Below, piece by piece: positions 34,701 to 44,900 of a DNA stretch of 64,000 nt. This stretch comes from Trinickia soli (GTDB lineage: Bacteria > Pseudomonadota > Gammaproteobacteria > Burkholderiales > Burkholderiaceae): contig NZ_PNYB01000007.1 in NCBI RefSeq assembly GCF_002879855.1, positions 62,001-126,000 of the forward strand, written 5' to 3'. The notes under the pieces are model-generated. The model did not search any database, was not told the DNA's origin, and saw only the letters and a list, made by a program, of their open reading frames with translations. Positions within the stretch are counted from its first letter, which is position 1. The number at the start of each line of letters is the position of its first letter. The position numbers and the translations under genes were made by a program.

Positions 34701-37700
34701 GCCCACTTCAGCTTGAGTTCGGTCGCATTCAGGGTGGCGACGTCATCTACGTAGTGTTTGCTCAGCGGCTCCCATGCTTGGTTGCGCGCAAGACCATGCT
34801 GACGAAGGGCGGCGAGCCGGTTGCGGGCAGACTCGTCATGCGCCACACGGACCACCCCGACGGGAACCGTGGGTGCCGCGGAGAGCACGTCGGCCAACAT
34901 ATCGAATTTGCCCAGCCCGTCCAGAGAGAAAGCAATCTTCGGAATGCCCAATTGACTCAGCAAGTTCGAAGCGGCGTCATCGAGCTTCTTACTGTGAGAT
35001 TCAAGCACCGAAGCCGCATCGAGAAACTCTTGCTGCCAAGACGGCATCCATTCGGTTTTGTTGACGACTGCAAGGGGATGGTTTTGCAAACCAGTCAACT
35101 GGCCGGCCAGAGCGCCCATCTGGCGACACGTCTCACGCAGCGCTTCTAGCTGGGCGCGGTCATGCGCATCCGCATCGGCCCACGGCATCGCAGCAGGCCG
35201 CATATCCGCGTATTGCAGGCTGATTCCAATGGCATCGTAAATGGTCAGGTCGTTGGGATGAATACGATGGAGCGCACGCGCGACCCCATTGAGGTCCGTC
35301 CGGAGCGTCAGGAGTCTTTCGGACTCTCGCTCCCAGTCCTTTACAGTCCTGGCACCAGCGGAATCCAGCGCAATGCCTAGCTGTTTCAGGACGTCCGCTT
35401 TCTTTGCCTTGGACGAATGCAACTCCAGGCAAAATGGCCCAAGGCCAAGGCTGCTAAGTCGACGATGTACGACCTCCAGTGCAGCCATCTTCTCCGAGAC
35501 GAACAGCACCGTCTTTCCCGTGGCCAACAGATGGGCAATTAGGTTCGAGATGGTCTGGCTCTTACCTGTACCGGGCGGCCCTTCAGCGACAAGATTCTTG
35601 CCTTCGGCGGCGACGCAGACAGCACGCAATTGTGAAGAGTCCGACAGCAACGGCGTAAACAAGTCCTGAGGTCGGAACTTCTCATCCAGAGTATGGGGCT
35701 CGAAGCCCGTTGCACTGTCGGCAAACGCCCTGCCGGGATTGTTAATCAAATGTGCGACTACGCTGCTTTCTTGAAGCTGTTTATGCCGGTCTTGCAGGTC
35801 CTTCCACATGAGGTACTTCGTGAACGAGAAGATGCCCAGATGGACCTGCTCCTTGACCTCCCAGCCCTTCAGTTCACCCACATGCAGACGGAACGTCTGC
35901 AAGATTCGGTCGACGTCGATGCCACGGTCATCCGTCGGTAAGACGTCGAACGACGGCAGCTTTAGGCTAAAATCCTGCTGCAATTTTTGTAGCAACGTCG
36001 GATTCACGAGCGCGTCGTCATCGTGACGGGCCAGACGGAAGCCACTCCTTACAGACTGGCGGGACAACGTGACCGGGATGAGCAAGATTGGAGCAAGATG
36101 GCTGAATTCGGCGTCCTTGCTTTCTTGCCACTCCAGCATTCCGAACGCTAGAAACAGCGTGTTCGCGCCGCCTTCCTCCATTCCCGTAGTGGCCGCGCGA
36201 AATATCTCAAGAAGTCGGCCTTCCAGCGCTTCCTCGTCGATGTCGGTGACTATTTCATTTCGACCGAGAGCGTCAGTCGCCAGGTCATCCAATGCCACCG
36301 TACCATTGCGGCCAGCGTACACGTCTGCATCGCGACTATCAGAACCGGACATCAACTTTGGCTTCGCACGAACGCGGAATTCGTTTCCCTCTGCTAGTCG
36401 GTCCTCCAACGCCCCCGGGTCGGGGCAGACGACCCTCAGCGTGGACTTGGTCGGCTTGAAATTCAGGAGTTTGTTTCGGAGCGTCAGGTCGAGTAACTTG
36501 CTCTTCCATTTCGCCAGGCGACCTTCAGGTGTATCGGGTGTCGAGTCTTCGCGCAGCGGAATGACAACCGGGTCGAGCGGTGGCAATTGCGGGACGTCTT
36601 CGATGACGGGTGTTTCAGCCTTGGCAATAGGCACGGTTGCTTCGTCGGCCTGCGATGAACGGGAGGGCAGGGGACGAATCTGGACTTCTCGCGCGCGCCG
36701 AATATCTACGGCATAGGCAAACTGGTCTTCGTCGTTTAGGTGTTCGTCGCCGCGAGTGCAGGCCCAGCGGAGAGACGGCCTCTGCCCACTTGTGACGCCC
36801 GTCGTCTCGAAGACCATGAATTCGCCAGATTTCACGCGCTTACGAATCGCCTGAACATCGTCCACGAGCGCGGTCGAGAAGGTGGCCTCTATCAACCAAA
36901 CACCCACCCACGCATGGCCTTCTTTGAACAGCACTACCGGATGCAGTCCGGCTTGTTCCAAGCAAGACGCGAACAGCATGGCAAGGTCAAGACAGGTCGC
37001 GAGCTTGCCATCCAGAATGCGTTCGGGCGTCCGGATTTTCTGGCCGTCGTTTCCGAACGATGCGGGCGGGTTGGAGTACTGGATGTCCTCGGCAACGAGG
37101 GTGCTGTAAATTGCCGAAACCTGCTTCCAGACTTTCTCGCGATTCTTGGACTGGTACCCGTCCATTGACAGGTCGGACGACGTCTGGCGCAGAAGCCCGG
37201 ATGCGCGCGCGAGAAGCTTGTCTACGACCCGCGAGTTGGGCATGCAAAACGCCGCTAGCAGCTCGGGCAACGACCGCGCGCCGGCCCACTGGTCGTAGGC
37301 GAGCACATCAATGTTGCGTGTTGCCGTTACGAGTTCCGTTTCTTGAACACGCAACGATGCAGTGATGACGGCCCTCTCACTCTCATCGAGCTGACTGAAA
37401 TACTGGTGGTCGGGACGCAGGTCGACAGGTGCGAGGCGCCGGCTTTCGCCGGGCGCCAATGCTTCGAAACGAAATCGTGCGCTCTCGGCGAACGCCGGCA
37501 CACATTTGACGACCAGTTCGACATTGACAAGTGGAGCGTCCCCATCGTTCATGACCAGAATTTCACGGACGACCGGAACGTTATTTTGTATCGCCGCGTA
37601 CCCTATCGTAAGGTCCGCGAAAACCTGAACGCTCGGTAGATTGACGTCTATATTGGTCGTCGAGTCTTCAGCGTCTTCTGCCTGCACGTGTGACATCACC

Positions 37701-37711
37701 CCGTTCCCCAC
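31766..37711 (-). CDS. Transglutaminase-DUF4011-helicase-Vsr-DUF3320 protein (Hhe-like)
   Basis: 1981 residues. Domains in order: a beta-rich N-terminus; a transglutaminase-like domain with Cys240 (DGKLATCLDLAML) and His266 (FKEGHAWVGVWL); DUF4011 from about 396 (LAKWKSKLLDLTLRNKLLNF); an SF1 Upf1-like helicase with Walker A GPPGTGKS at 711-718, motif II VVIFDEASQIP and a VGDPKQLPPTSFF motif; a Vsr/DUF559-like nuclease (VISALREKGWTVHPQVGVSG, VECDGAMYHSG); and a C-terminal DUF3320 region. A DUF4011-helicase-Vsr-DUF3320 order is, as I recall it, that of the antiphage Hhe system. The transglutaminase-like domain is an addition I cannot match to that description. The start could be ATG 37711 or 37696. 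Confidence 0.8.
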   Translation of the reverse strand: MGNGVMSHVQAEDAEDSTTNIDVNLPSVQVFADLTIGYAAIQNNVPVVREILVMNDGDAPLVNVELVVKCVPAFAESARFRFEALAPGESRRLAPVDLRPDHQYFSQLDESERAVITASLRVQETELVTATRNIDVLAYDQWAGARSLPELLAAFCMPNSRVVDKLLARASGLLRQTSSDLSMDGYQSKNREKVWKQVSAIYSTLVAEDIQYSNPPASFGNDGQKIRTPERILDGKLATCLDLAMLFASCLEQAGLHPVVLFKEGHAWVGVWLIEATFSTALVDDVQAIRKRVKSGEFMVFETTGVTSGQRPSLRWACTRGDEHLNDEDQFAYAVDIRRAREVQIRPLPSRSSQADEATVPIAKAETPVIEDVPQLPPLDPVVIPLREDSTPDTPEGRLAKWKSKLLDLTLRNKLLNFKPTKSTLRVVCPDPGALEDRLAEGNEFRVRAKPKLMSGSDSRDADVYAGRNGTVALDDLATDALGRNEIVTDIDEEALEGRLLEIFRAATTGMEEGGANTLFLAFGMLEWQESKDAEFSHLAPILLIPVTLSRQSVRSGFRLARHDDDALVNPTLLQKLQQDFSLKLPSFDVLPTDDRGIDVDRILQTFRLHVGELKGWEVKEQVHLGIFSFTKYLMWKDLQDRHKQLQESSVVAHLINNPGRAFADSATGFEPHTLDEKFRPQDLFTPLLSDSSQLRAVCVAAEGKNLVAEGPPGTGKSQTISNLIAHLLATGKTVLFVSEKMAALEVVHRRLSSLGLGPFCLELHSSKAKKADVLKQLGIALDSAGARTVKDWERESERLLTLRTDLNGVARALHRIHPNDLTIYDAIGISLQYADMRPAAMPWADADAHDRAQLEALRETCRQMGALAGQLTGLQNHPLAVVNKTEWMPSWQQEFLDAASVLESHSKKLDDAASNLLSQLGIPKIAFSLDGLGKFDMLADVLSAAPTVPVGVVRVAHDESARNRLAALRQHGLARNQAWEPLSKHYVDDVATLNATELKLKWAAATSTWWPKSLFAQRAVTGRLRLYRQDQRRPQNGDVPGVVAALTAINTEDKVIESMSHDASQLLHEAFVASKTDWSAVESAERWASSFADAVTAIAGNDIELAQTLRSKLQSFVSDNRSMLKAGMPLGSSLMSYRDCYRDVVAQLRKVIELGHCPIDLGLDPTAAGAVPRLLSLLQGWQSASRQLQPWCLWRKSRANAISNGLQGIVNALEAGQAPLSGVATFFEYSYQSWWLRKAIDREPVLCNFSSAEHDRKIAEFKAADERFQKLTQQYIAAKLAGQIPASVELVPGADSELGKLRRELQKQRKHMPIRQLVQSLPSLMTRLKPCLLMSPLSVAQYLDASHAQFDVVIFDEASQIPVWDAVGAIARGKQLVCVGDPKQLPPTSFFSRSDDSDDVADSDDVQDLESILDECLSIGLPELRLNWHYRSKHEGLITFSNVTYYDNELVTFPSPVTDDQSVRFERVQGVYDRGGSRTNRAEADAIVKAIERHYLDSAKRHLTLGVVTFNQAQQSLIERMLDERRRASQQLDQAIAQAAQEPLFIKNLENVQGDERDIIFFSITYGPDASGKVSLNFGPLNLEGGHRRLNVAVSRARVGVVIFSTLLPEQIDLSRVRAAGVRDLKNYMEFAIRGPRALVEQSMPTGREPDSPFERQVISALREKGWTVHPQVGVSGYRIDIGVVDPRAPGRYLLGVECDGAMYHSGATARDRDRLRQHVLEGLGWELYRIWSTDWWLNPEEPLRKLVARLEELVATVPTEDEPVVELSEETAHEAEPHALYARAESVAEAIAPITQLPEYELTRLDKGNPDLFYERGSMSTLASQLLQVVETEGPVSQAVAFKRVTRAWGLSRVGNRIEAHLSALVPRQVTRTTDNGVAFYWPEHANPSTWDGVRVPGSDAETRRGIDEISLEELGNAAVYILSQQGATSQDGLAKAVCRLLGVARTTAEAGARISRALTHGRVQTAVVIEDGSVRLRN

Positions 37712-38697
37712 TATTCTTACCGCCCGCAGCCGAATCGCCGTCGTTGTTGAAGACGTCGTTCGAGTCGAGCCGTCATATCAATTGCTCTGTTGCCTGCTCT
37801 CCCTTGCGGGGAGTGCGGCGGCGAATTGCCAATGCAAATCGCATGAAATCGCGCTATTTGGGTCCCCGGTGCACCTGGAATATACGCCTTTTTTCGGCCA
37901 TTTTAGGGAATCGGCCGAAGGTCAACCACGTAGTTGAATTGAGACTTGCCCGACACCTGCGGCGCTAGAGTTGTCGGCTATGCCTGCGGGCCGTCTCGGG
38001 GGTTACTGAGACCCTTGGACTGGGAGAAACCAGGAACGCGAGCAAAGGGTAGTGGCCTGTATGTATATACAGTACCATTTGTCCTATGCGCGCCATGAGC
38101 TGCCGGGCTTACGAAGACGATGGTCACTGGTCTCCCGATAGACCGACGACTGCTTTTTCCGTATCCTTGCTCATGGTGGATGGTTTGCTTTTTTGCTGGT
38201 TTCCGACTTCGACAATCAGATTCTCAGCTGAAACCTCCACCGCCTTCAACTTCGCCTCAACTCCCCCGCACACCAGATTCGACTTTAGCTCGGAGGTGTA
38301 AAGCCGCTCATGCGGCGCGCGCAGTTGCTCGCCTGTGTTCGTGACCGGCAACCAGCATGGGAGACGGATGGGCTGGATTCCACGCCAGTCGAATTAACCC
38401 AGTTGCACACACTCTTTCACCGTTGTCGATTTGGTGGTCGCTTTCCCTCCGAGAGGAATGCTAGTCCAAGATGCTTTAAATGCGGCAGCACTGAGAGGAA
38501 ACTGGGGGCTCTCCGACCACTTGGCTACTGCCGGCCGCTCTTACAGCTAAACAATGTGTCTTTGAAATCGGCAGCAGCCCATGACGACGAGATGCCCGCC
38601 GCGCCCACGGCAATTCCGACTAGCAAGTGTCCCAGGCAGAAGCCGTGTTAACTGGTGGGGTGGTCGGCATTACAGCATTTCGCACCCAGTGCCATTT
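37712..38697. other. Roughly 1 kb without a confident gene
   Basis: Only short open frames are present. The minus-strand frame at 38124-38351 has a plausible amphipathic composition (KAVEVSAENLIVEV) and might be a gene fragment. A LexA-type box lies at 38057-38072 with no complete gene behind it. The stretch looks like a degraded region between the Hhe-like gene and the Wadjet regulator. Confidence 0.5.
38057..38072. promoter_or_regulatory. LexA-type SOS box
   Basis: CTGTATGTATATACAG exactly fits the gamma/beta-proteobacterial LexA consensus CTGT-N8-ACAG, with the AT-rich palindromic middle of strong sites. It is followed on the plus strand 14 bases later by an ATG, but the 71-residue frame there matches nothing I recognise. 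Confidence 0.6.
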
Positions 38698-39618
38698 TCA
38701 TCGTTGGGCGGTAGATATCCGTCCAGCCATAACTGTCTCGACGAATGCTCGGTTCTTCAAAGCAATCTGCTGCGCTTCTGGCCTGGCAGACTGGTCAAGA
38801 TCGAGCCGTAGGTGTCTCAAAGCATAGAAGAGGAACGCCTGACGGCACTGAAACTCGACCTGGCCGTCCTTCATCCCGAAGTCGAGCTCTATCGCTCGCC
38901 TATGAGACTCAGATAACTTCGGATGCGGAACAAGCACCAGGGGCACGATGGTGTGCCACTCCTGGTCGTCTTCAGCGCTGGCCGTCGCTGCGGGCTCCGA
39001 ACCGTTGACCTCGAGTATGCGGGCAATCACGAAATCGCGGAACTCCTTGCGCGTGTGACAGTAGGCACGCGCGTGCCAGCGAAATCCGTCATGGGCTAGC
39101 GCATGGGGAGACAGCGTTCTCGAGGTCGGCTGCGGTCGTGTCATCGACTGATAGAGGACGCGCAAGGCCGTGCCCTCACGGATTGCCTTCAACAACGCGA
39201 CAAGGACATCAATGCGAAACGTTCGTCCGGGGCTAGGGACAGTAGCCACCGTGGGAGCCCATGCGAGGAAGCTGCTGGGCCTGGAGTCAACGCCGGCGAC
39301 TTGAGCGAGCAATTCGTTGAGGTAGCGGCTTGCGTCGCTCGACGCGTAAAGGGGGCTGAAGCCGTCCGAGGCGAGGTAAACCCGCGAGCTTCGGTCGTAC
39401 ACAAGATTGCCTGGCGCCAGCTCGGTGTACCGGGATATGTCCAGAGACGCTTGCGGCACGGAGATGCCGAAGAAGTCTATCAGGTCCCCTCTGTTGAGTC
39501 GGCCGTCCCATCGCAGGCGGAAGTCGATGAATTCCAGCCGACGTTCTTGGCTCCACCTGCCGGCCGGGCGGCTGGCCGCCTTGGCGGTGTCTGATGTTGG
39601 GCTGGTATGTTCCTTCAT
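38698..39618 (-). CDS. WYL-domain transcriptional regulator (BrxR/CapW-like) of the Wadjet system
   Basis: 306 residues. The N-terminus is a winged helix-turn-helix (RLEFIDFRLRWDGRLNRGDL, FFGISVPQASLDISRYTEL). A WYL domain follows (RTLSPHALAHDGFRWHARAY and EFRDFVIARILE), and a C-terminal WCX-like domain closes the protein. This architecture is that of BrxR/CapW regulators, which sit next to defence operons and repress them until a phage or DNA signal is sensed. It is divergent from jetA with 128 bases between the starts, which contain an inverted repeat. Regulation of the Wadjet operon is inferred from position. Confidence 0.75.
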   Translation of the reverse strand: MKEHTSPTSDTAKAASRPAGRWSQERRLEFIDFRLRWDGRLNRGDLIDFFGISVPQASLDISRYTELAPGNLVYDRSSRVYLASDGFSPLYASSDASRYLNELLAQVAGVDSRPSSFLAWAPTVATVPSPGRTFRIDVLVALLKAIREGTALRVLYQSMTRPQPTSRTLSPHALAHDGFRWHARAYCHTRKEFRDFVIARILEVNGSEPAATASAEDDQEWHTIVPLVLVPHPKLSESHRRAIELDFGMKDGQVEFQCRQAFLFYALRHLRLDLDQSARPEAQQIALKNRAFVETVMAGRISTAQR

Positions 39619-39676
39619 GTTGAAGATTTTGTCATGAGAACAAAAACTAGACTAGTATAAAAAATAGTCGTAAATT

Positions 39677-39690
39677 TGAACAACAGTTCA
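39677..39690. promoter_or_regulatory. Operator-like inverted repeat between the WYL gene and jetA
   Basis: TGAAC, four bases, GTTCA: perfect 5-bp arms centred 63 bases before jetA. A TATAAA at 39656-39661 could be a -10, but no -35 is well spaced. Candidate binding site for the WYL regulator. Confidence 0.4.
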
Positions 39691-39746
39691 GCTTGGAGGT
39701 CCAAGGTGCGAGTCGCGAGCGTCAGTCGAGTCGACGGAGGTGCTGC

Positions 39747-41210
39747 ATGAAGGCGCTTCGCGGTGCTGCGGCCCTCCGCAATCTGCGGGAGCAGCCGCTG
39801 TGGAAACTGCTTGCGGCCACCAAGGCCCCAGTGGTGATTGCGCTGCTGCAGTCGTTGTTCATGGAGGCTGACAAAGCTCTACCAGGCTCGGTGCTTCTGG
39901 AATGCCTTGCTCGTGACGTCGATGCTCTGCGCTCGGCAGGCGAAGACCTGCCGCAAGCGCCTCAGGCCTATGTCGCCGAATGGCTCAACCAGGGATGGCT
40001 GACGCGGCGGTTTCCGACCGGCGCTCCCGAGGAGGAGTACGAGCTGTCGGCTGAGGCTCTGACCGCGCTGCGCTTCGTCACCAGCCTGTTGAAGCCGAGA
40101 ACCACAGCGACGGAGAGCCGGCTGTCAGTCGTCATCCATCAACTGTCACGCCTGGCCGAGGAGACGAACACCAGCCCTGAAGCTCGCTTGGCAGCGCTGC
40201 GCGCTGAGCGCGACCGCATCGACAGGGCTATCGAAGAGGTCGAACGCGGAAGCGTCAAGACGCTCGCGCCAGACCGAGCGCTGGAACGTGCGCGCGAGGT
40301 CATTGCCCTGGCACAGGAACTTGCCGCCGACTTCCGGAGCGTTCGGGATGAGTTTGATCGCTTGAACCGTGGGCTACGGCAGAGCCTCATTGAGAACGAG
40401 GGTAGCCGCGGCGAGGTACTGGAGCAGCTCTTCGCAGGCGTGGACCTCATCGGCGAGAGCGATGCCGGCCGGACCTTCAATGCCTTCTGGCGGCTGCTGA
40501 CAGACAGCGAGCAAGCCGCCACTTTACGGGAGTCACTGGATGAGGTGACGGGGCGCCCCTTCGCACGGCAACTGGAGTCACACGAACGGAAATTCCTGCT
40601 GGGGCTGACAGGTGCCCTGCTCAACGAGGGCCGTGGCGTGCACGACGTGCTGCAGCACTTCGCGCGCAGTCTGAAAAGCTTCGTCCAGAGCCGGGAGTTC
40701 CTGGAGCACCGTCGGCTGCACAGCTTGCTGAAAGAGGCGACACAAGCGGCACTGAGTGCCAAGGACATGGTGCGCCCAAACGAGCAGGTCGGTTTCGAGC
40801 TCATGCAATCCAGCAGCCGCATTCGGTCGGTATCTCAGTGGGCTCTGTATGACCCGGCGCAGCGTGTGACCGACTCGTCGATGCTGGCCGCCGAGCCTTC
40901 GGAGCTGGACCTCGATGCAGTGAGCGAACTCGTCCGCCAGTCTGAAATCGACTTCCGGACGCTCAAGGCGCATCTGCGTGCCATTCTCGAACGCCAATCG
41001 CAAGTCACCATCGGCCAGGTCCTTACGGAGTTCCCGGCAGAGCAAGGGCTTGGCAGCGTCGTTGGATACGTGGCCCTAGGCGCCAAGCATGGCGAAGTCA
41101 CGGACGGTTCCGAAATTGTTTCGTGGACCGGTGACGACGCGACGCAGCGTCGCGCTAAGGTGCCGACCATCTATTTCATGAGGGAGCGCTATCTTGAACT
41201 CGTTGACTGA
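39747..41210 (+). CDS. jetA: Wadjet JetA, MukF-like kleisin subunit (DUF3375)
   Basis: About 487 residues from ATG 39747, which has GGAGG seven bases upstream. The sequence fits DUF3375: an N-terminal winged-helix region (LREQPLWKLLAATKAPVVIA), a long helical middle (RLAALRAERDRIDRAIEEVE) and a C-terminal winged-helix region. JetA is the kleisin of type I Wadjet, which extrudes and cleaves circular plasmid DNA. It begins the four-gene jetABCD operon; its end overlaps the jetB start by 17 bases. Confidence 0.9.
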   Translation: MKALRGAAALRNLREQPLWKLLAATKAPVVIALLQSLFMEADKALPGSVLLECLARDVDALRSAGEDLPQAPQAYVAEWLNQGWLTRRFPTGAPEEEYELSAEALTALRFVTSLLKPRTTATESRLSVVIHQLSRLAEETNTSPEARLAALRAERDRIDRAIEEVERGSVKTLAPDRALERAREVIALAQELAADFRSVRDEFDRLNRGLRQSLIENEGSRGEVLEQLFAGVDLIGESDAGRTFNAFWRLLTDSEQAATLRESLDEVTGRPFARQLESHERKFLLGLTGALLNEGRGVHDVLQHFARSLKSFVQSREFLEHRRLHSLLKEATQAALSAKDMVRPNEQVGFELMQSSSRIRSVSQWALYDPAQRVTDSSMLAAEPSELDLDAVSELVRQSEIDFRTLKAHLRAILERQSQVTIGQVLTEFPAEQGLGSVVGYVALGAKHGEVTDGSEIVSWTGDDATQRRAKVPTIYFMRERYLELVD

Positions 41211-41922
41211 TACGACGGACGAGCCTCTTGCCGAGGAGCCGACACCTGACGCGCCGACCGCAGAAGCGACAACCTTCCGCGGGGACACAGGCGGACTTCC
41301 CATCGACACTCGGCGGGTGCTCGTGCAGTTGCTTCTGGGCCCTTCGGTGGACGCTCGGCGCCAGTCCAAGCTCTGGCCAGTGCTGTTGCGCGACGAAGCC
41401 GTCATCCGGTCGCGCATGCACGACCTGTTCTTGGAAGTTGTCATTGACTACGAGCAGCGCGTCGCGTTCACACGGCAGGTCGTCTCCGAAGAGCTCGACG
41501 TGCCCATCCTGCTGCGCAAGGCGTCGCTGACATTCTTAGAGACGGCGTTGCTGCTGTTCCTGCGTCAGCGCTTGACCCAGGCCGATGCTCAGGGCGAGCG
41601 CGCGGTCGTGTCCTTCGGCGACATGCAGCAGCACTTGTCGGTGTTTGAGCGGGACAGCAATCCCGACCACGCGAAGTTCGAGCGGCAGATTGTCAACGCC
41701 GTTGACAAGGCCAAGAAGCTGAGCCTGCTGCAGTTCATCCGAGGCTCTGGCGAGCGCTACGAGGTGGCGCCGACGTTGAAGCTGTTGTTCTCCGCCGAGG
41801 AAATTCAGGACTTGGCGAGAACGTACGCCTCGTTGGTATCTGCGCCAGCGGCGGCTCACGAGGACGGTATCGAAGGCGACGGACAGGTTGATAGCCCTGA
41901 AGATGAGGAGGAAGCCCTGTGA
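41194..41922 (+). CDS. jetB: Wadjet JetB, MukE-like subunit (DUF4194)
   Basis: 242 residues. It uses a TTG start at 41194 with GGGAG upstream, inside the end of jetA. The central part has the DUF4194 winged-helix pattern (LLGPSVDARRQSKLWPVLLR and VIVDYEQRVAF-like strands). It is the KITE subunit that contacts JetA in the condensin-like complex. It ends at a GTGA overlap with jetC, indicating coupled translation. The N- and C-terminal ends are acidic. Confidence 0.88.
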   Translation: MNSLTDTTDEPLAEEPTPDAPTAEATTFRGDTGGLPIDTRRVLVQLLLGPSVDARRQSKLWPVLLRDEAVIRSRMHDLFLEVVIDYEQRVAFTRQVVSEELDVPILLRKASLTFLETALLLFLRQRLTQADAQGERAVVSFGDMQQHLSVFERDSNPDHAKFERQIVNAVDKAKKLSLLQFIRGSGERYEVAPTLKLLFSAEEIQDLARTYASLVSAPAAAHEDGIEGDGQVDSPEDEEEAL

Positions 41923-44900
41923 ACTCCGTTGGCCAAATCGCCCTGCTCGACGGCGCCGATGACCAGTTTCGGCTCACCCGCATCCAGACGTTCAATTGGG
42001 GCACGTTCTCCAACGTCTTCGACTTCCCGATACCAAAGGAGGGCTACCTCTTTGTCGGCCCATCCGGCTCGGGCAAGTCGACAGTCTTGGACGCTCATGC
42101 GGCATTGCTGACGCCGCCGAAGTGGGTGGACTTCAACGTCGCTGCTCGCGAGGCCGAGCGACATGGGCGTGACCGCAGCGTGATGACCTACCTTCGTGGC
42201 GCTTGGGCGCAGCAGACGGGGGATGGCGGTGAGTACGTCTCGCAGTACCTGCGCAGCGGCACGACTTGGTCGGCCATCGCCGAGACCTACTGCGACGAGC
42301 AGGGCCATGTAGTCGTTCTCGCGCAGGTTCTATGGGTCAAGGGAAACTCGACGGCCTCAGGGGACGCCAAGCGCTTGTATCTGACCCTGGAGCGCGAGTT
42401 TGACGTGCAGGAACTGGAGTTCTTTGCCAAGAACGAGTTCGACACGCGGCGCTTCAAGCATGACCTGCCTGATGCCAGGGTGCATACCGAGTTCAGCGCC
42501 TACCAGGAGCGCTTCCGCCGCTTGCTGGGTATCGACAACGAGCGTGCGCTTCGGCTCCTGCACAAGACCCAGTCGGCCAAGAATCTCGGCGACCTCAACG
42601 TGTTCCTGCGGGATTTCATGCTCGATGAGCCCGAGACCTTTGGCATCGCCACCAGCCTAGTCAACGAGTTCGGGGAGCTGAACGAGGCGCACCAGGAGGT
42701 GGTGGCGGCTCGCAAGCAAATCCAGACGCTCAAGCCGGCGCGTGATGAGCACATGGAGTTGGGGCGAGGGAGCAACGAGCGCAACTGCTTGCAGGCCATC
42801 CAGACCGCCACTGACCAGTACCGAGAGTTCCGTCGCAAGGCTCTCCTCGATGAGCGAGTTGCGGAACTGGAAGTGGACAAGGAGGCGTCTCGCCAAGAGG
42901 TTCAGCGGCTATCCCAGATTGCCGACATCGAGTTCGAGAAGCTGACGGACCTGCAGCGCCAGAAGCTCAACATGGGCGCTGACGTTCTTGACCGTCTGGA
43001 AGAAGACATCAGGGCGGCTGAAGCTGAAAAGCCTATCCGGATGGGGAAGCGCGACCAAGCGGCCGCGGCCTGCCAGGTCATGGGCTGGGCAGTGCCCGAT
43101 AGCGTCGTTTGGTTCGTTCAGCGGGTGGAGGCTGCCAAGCAGCGTGTTCTGAAGTCCCGCGACCTGAAGAAGGAACTCGAAAGCCGCAAGGACCAGCTCA
43201 AGGCTGACCACCGGAAGGCGAGCGAGGACTTCGCCAAGACCGTGGCCGAGGTAAAGGCGCTTGAGCGCCAGAAATCGAACATCCCTGCGCGGCTGGTGGA
43301 TCTGCGAGAGCGCATGGCGCGCGATCTTTCGATCCCGGAAGAGAAGCTGCCCTTCGTTGGAGAGTTGGTGGAAGTGCGTTCCGACTCGGCCGAATGGCAA
43401 GGTGCCATTGAGCGTGTTCTCGGCGGGTTCGCGCGAGCCATCCTCGTCGACGACAAGAACTACTCCGCAGTCTCCGGCTACCTGAACGAGCGCAACATCG
43501 GCGAGCGCCTGGTGTACTTCCGTACCATCCAACAGACCTCTGGGCGCACCCCCGGTCCGAACTCGCTGGTGCGCAAACTGAACCTGGCGTCAGGGGCCTT
43601 CGGCGATTGGGTTCGCGAGGAACTGAAGCACGCGTTTGACCTCGAGTGCGCTGACACCATGCAGACCTTCCGGAATGCGCCACGCGCGGTCACGAGGGAA
43701 GGCTTGGTCAAGCACAGCACGACCCGGCACGAGAAGAACGACCGACACAACGTCAACGACCGCAGCCAGTGGGTCTTGGGCTTCGACAACAAGGAGAAGC
43801 TGGCGCTGTACCAGAACCAGGCCGCAGAGTTGGGTGGGCGCATCTCCGAACTACAGACGGCGCTAGAGAAGATTGGTGACGAGGAAGACGCCCAACAAGA
43901 GCAGTTGTTGCACTGCCAGAACCTGTCGAATCTGACCTGGAATGATGTCGACGTTGGCGCTCTCCTGGCTCGCATTGACGACTTGACGATGCGTCTGAAG
44001 GCGGAACGGGATGCGCGGCCAGACCTAGCCGTTCTGGACGACCGTATCAAAACGCAGGAGACGGTGCATTCCAAGGCTGTCGGCAAGAAGAACGACGAGG
44101 ACGCGAAAGGCCGGGGCCTCGCCAAGGACCTCGAAAAGCTGAACGGCAAACTCGCCGAGCTGGCGCGTCTGTGGCCGACTTCTGATCGCGCGCCGGCGTT
44201 CGCAGACCAGATAGGAGCCAGGTACGAGGCCGTTGGCAAGGAAGTCACTCTTGAGAGTCTCGACCAGGTGCATGCGCAGGTCGACCGAGGGCTCGGCAAC
44301 GAGTTGCGAGCGCTGGAGTCTCGCTTGACGGAGTTGAAAGGTTCCATCGTTCAGCGGTTCGTCGAATTCAACCGCTTGTGGCCTGCGGTCGCTGGCGGTC
44401 TCGACGCAACGCTGGAAAGTGCGGACGACTATTTGGCCAAGCTCAAGCGTCTCGAAGACGACAACTTGCCCGCCTATGAGGACCGCTTCTTCAGCCTGCT
44501 TCGCGAACAGAGCGACCAGAACCTCACGCTGCTGACGACCAAGCTGGACGAAGAGCGCTCGGCTATCCGCTCACGCATGGAGCTGGTTAACGAGAGCTTG
44601 GAAACCGCGCCATTCAACCCGGGGACCCACCTGGTCATCGAGACGACGGATAAGTCGCTAGAGGACGTGCGGCTGTTTCGCGCGAGCTTGAAAGAGTCGC
44701 TCAGCCACTCTTTCTCGAATGATCGCGATCTGGCCGAGGCGCGTTTCAAGACCTTGGCGGCCTTGGTCAAGCGTCTTGCGAGCCAGGAGACCGTGGACAA
44801 GAACTGGCGCAACCTGGTGCTCGATGTCAGGCAACACGTGGAGTTTGTCGCTCGTGAGCTTGACGGCGATGACATCGAGGTGGATGTCTACCGCAGCGGA

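Noticed and set aside
38124-38351. 75-codon minus-strand frame in the 1-kb gap
   Set aside because: Composition is plausible, but no family, no ribosome site and no conserved neighbour support it; kept only as a remark in the gap entry.
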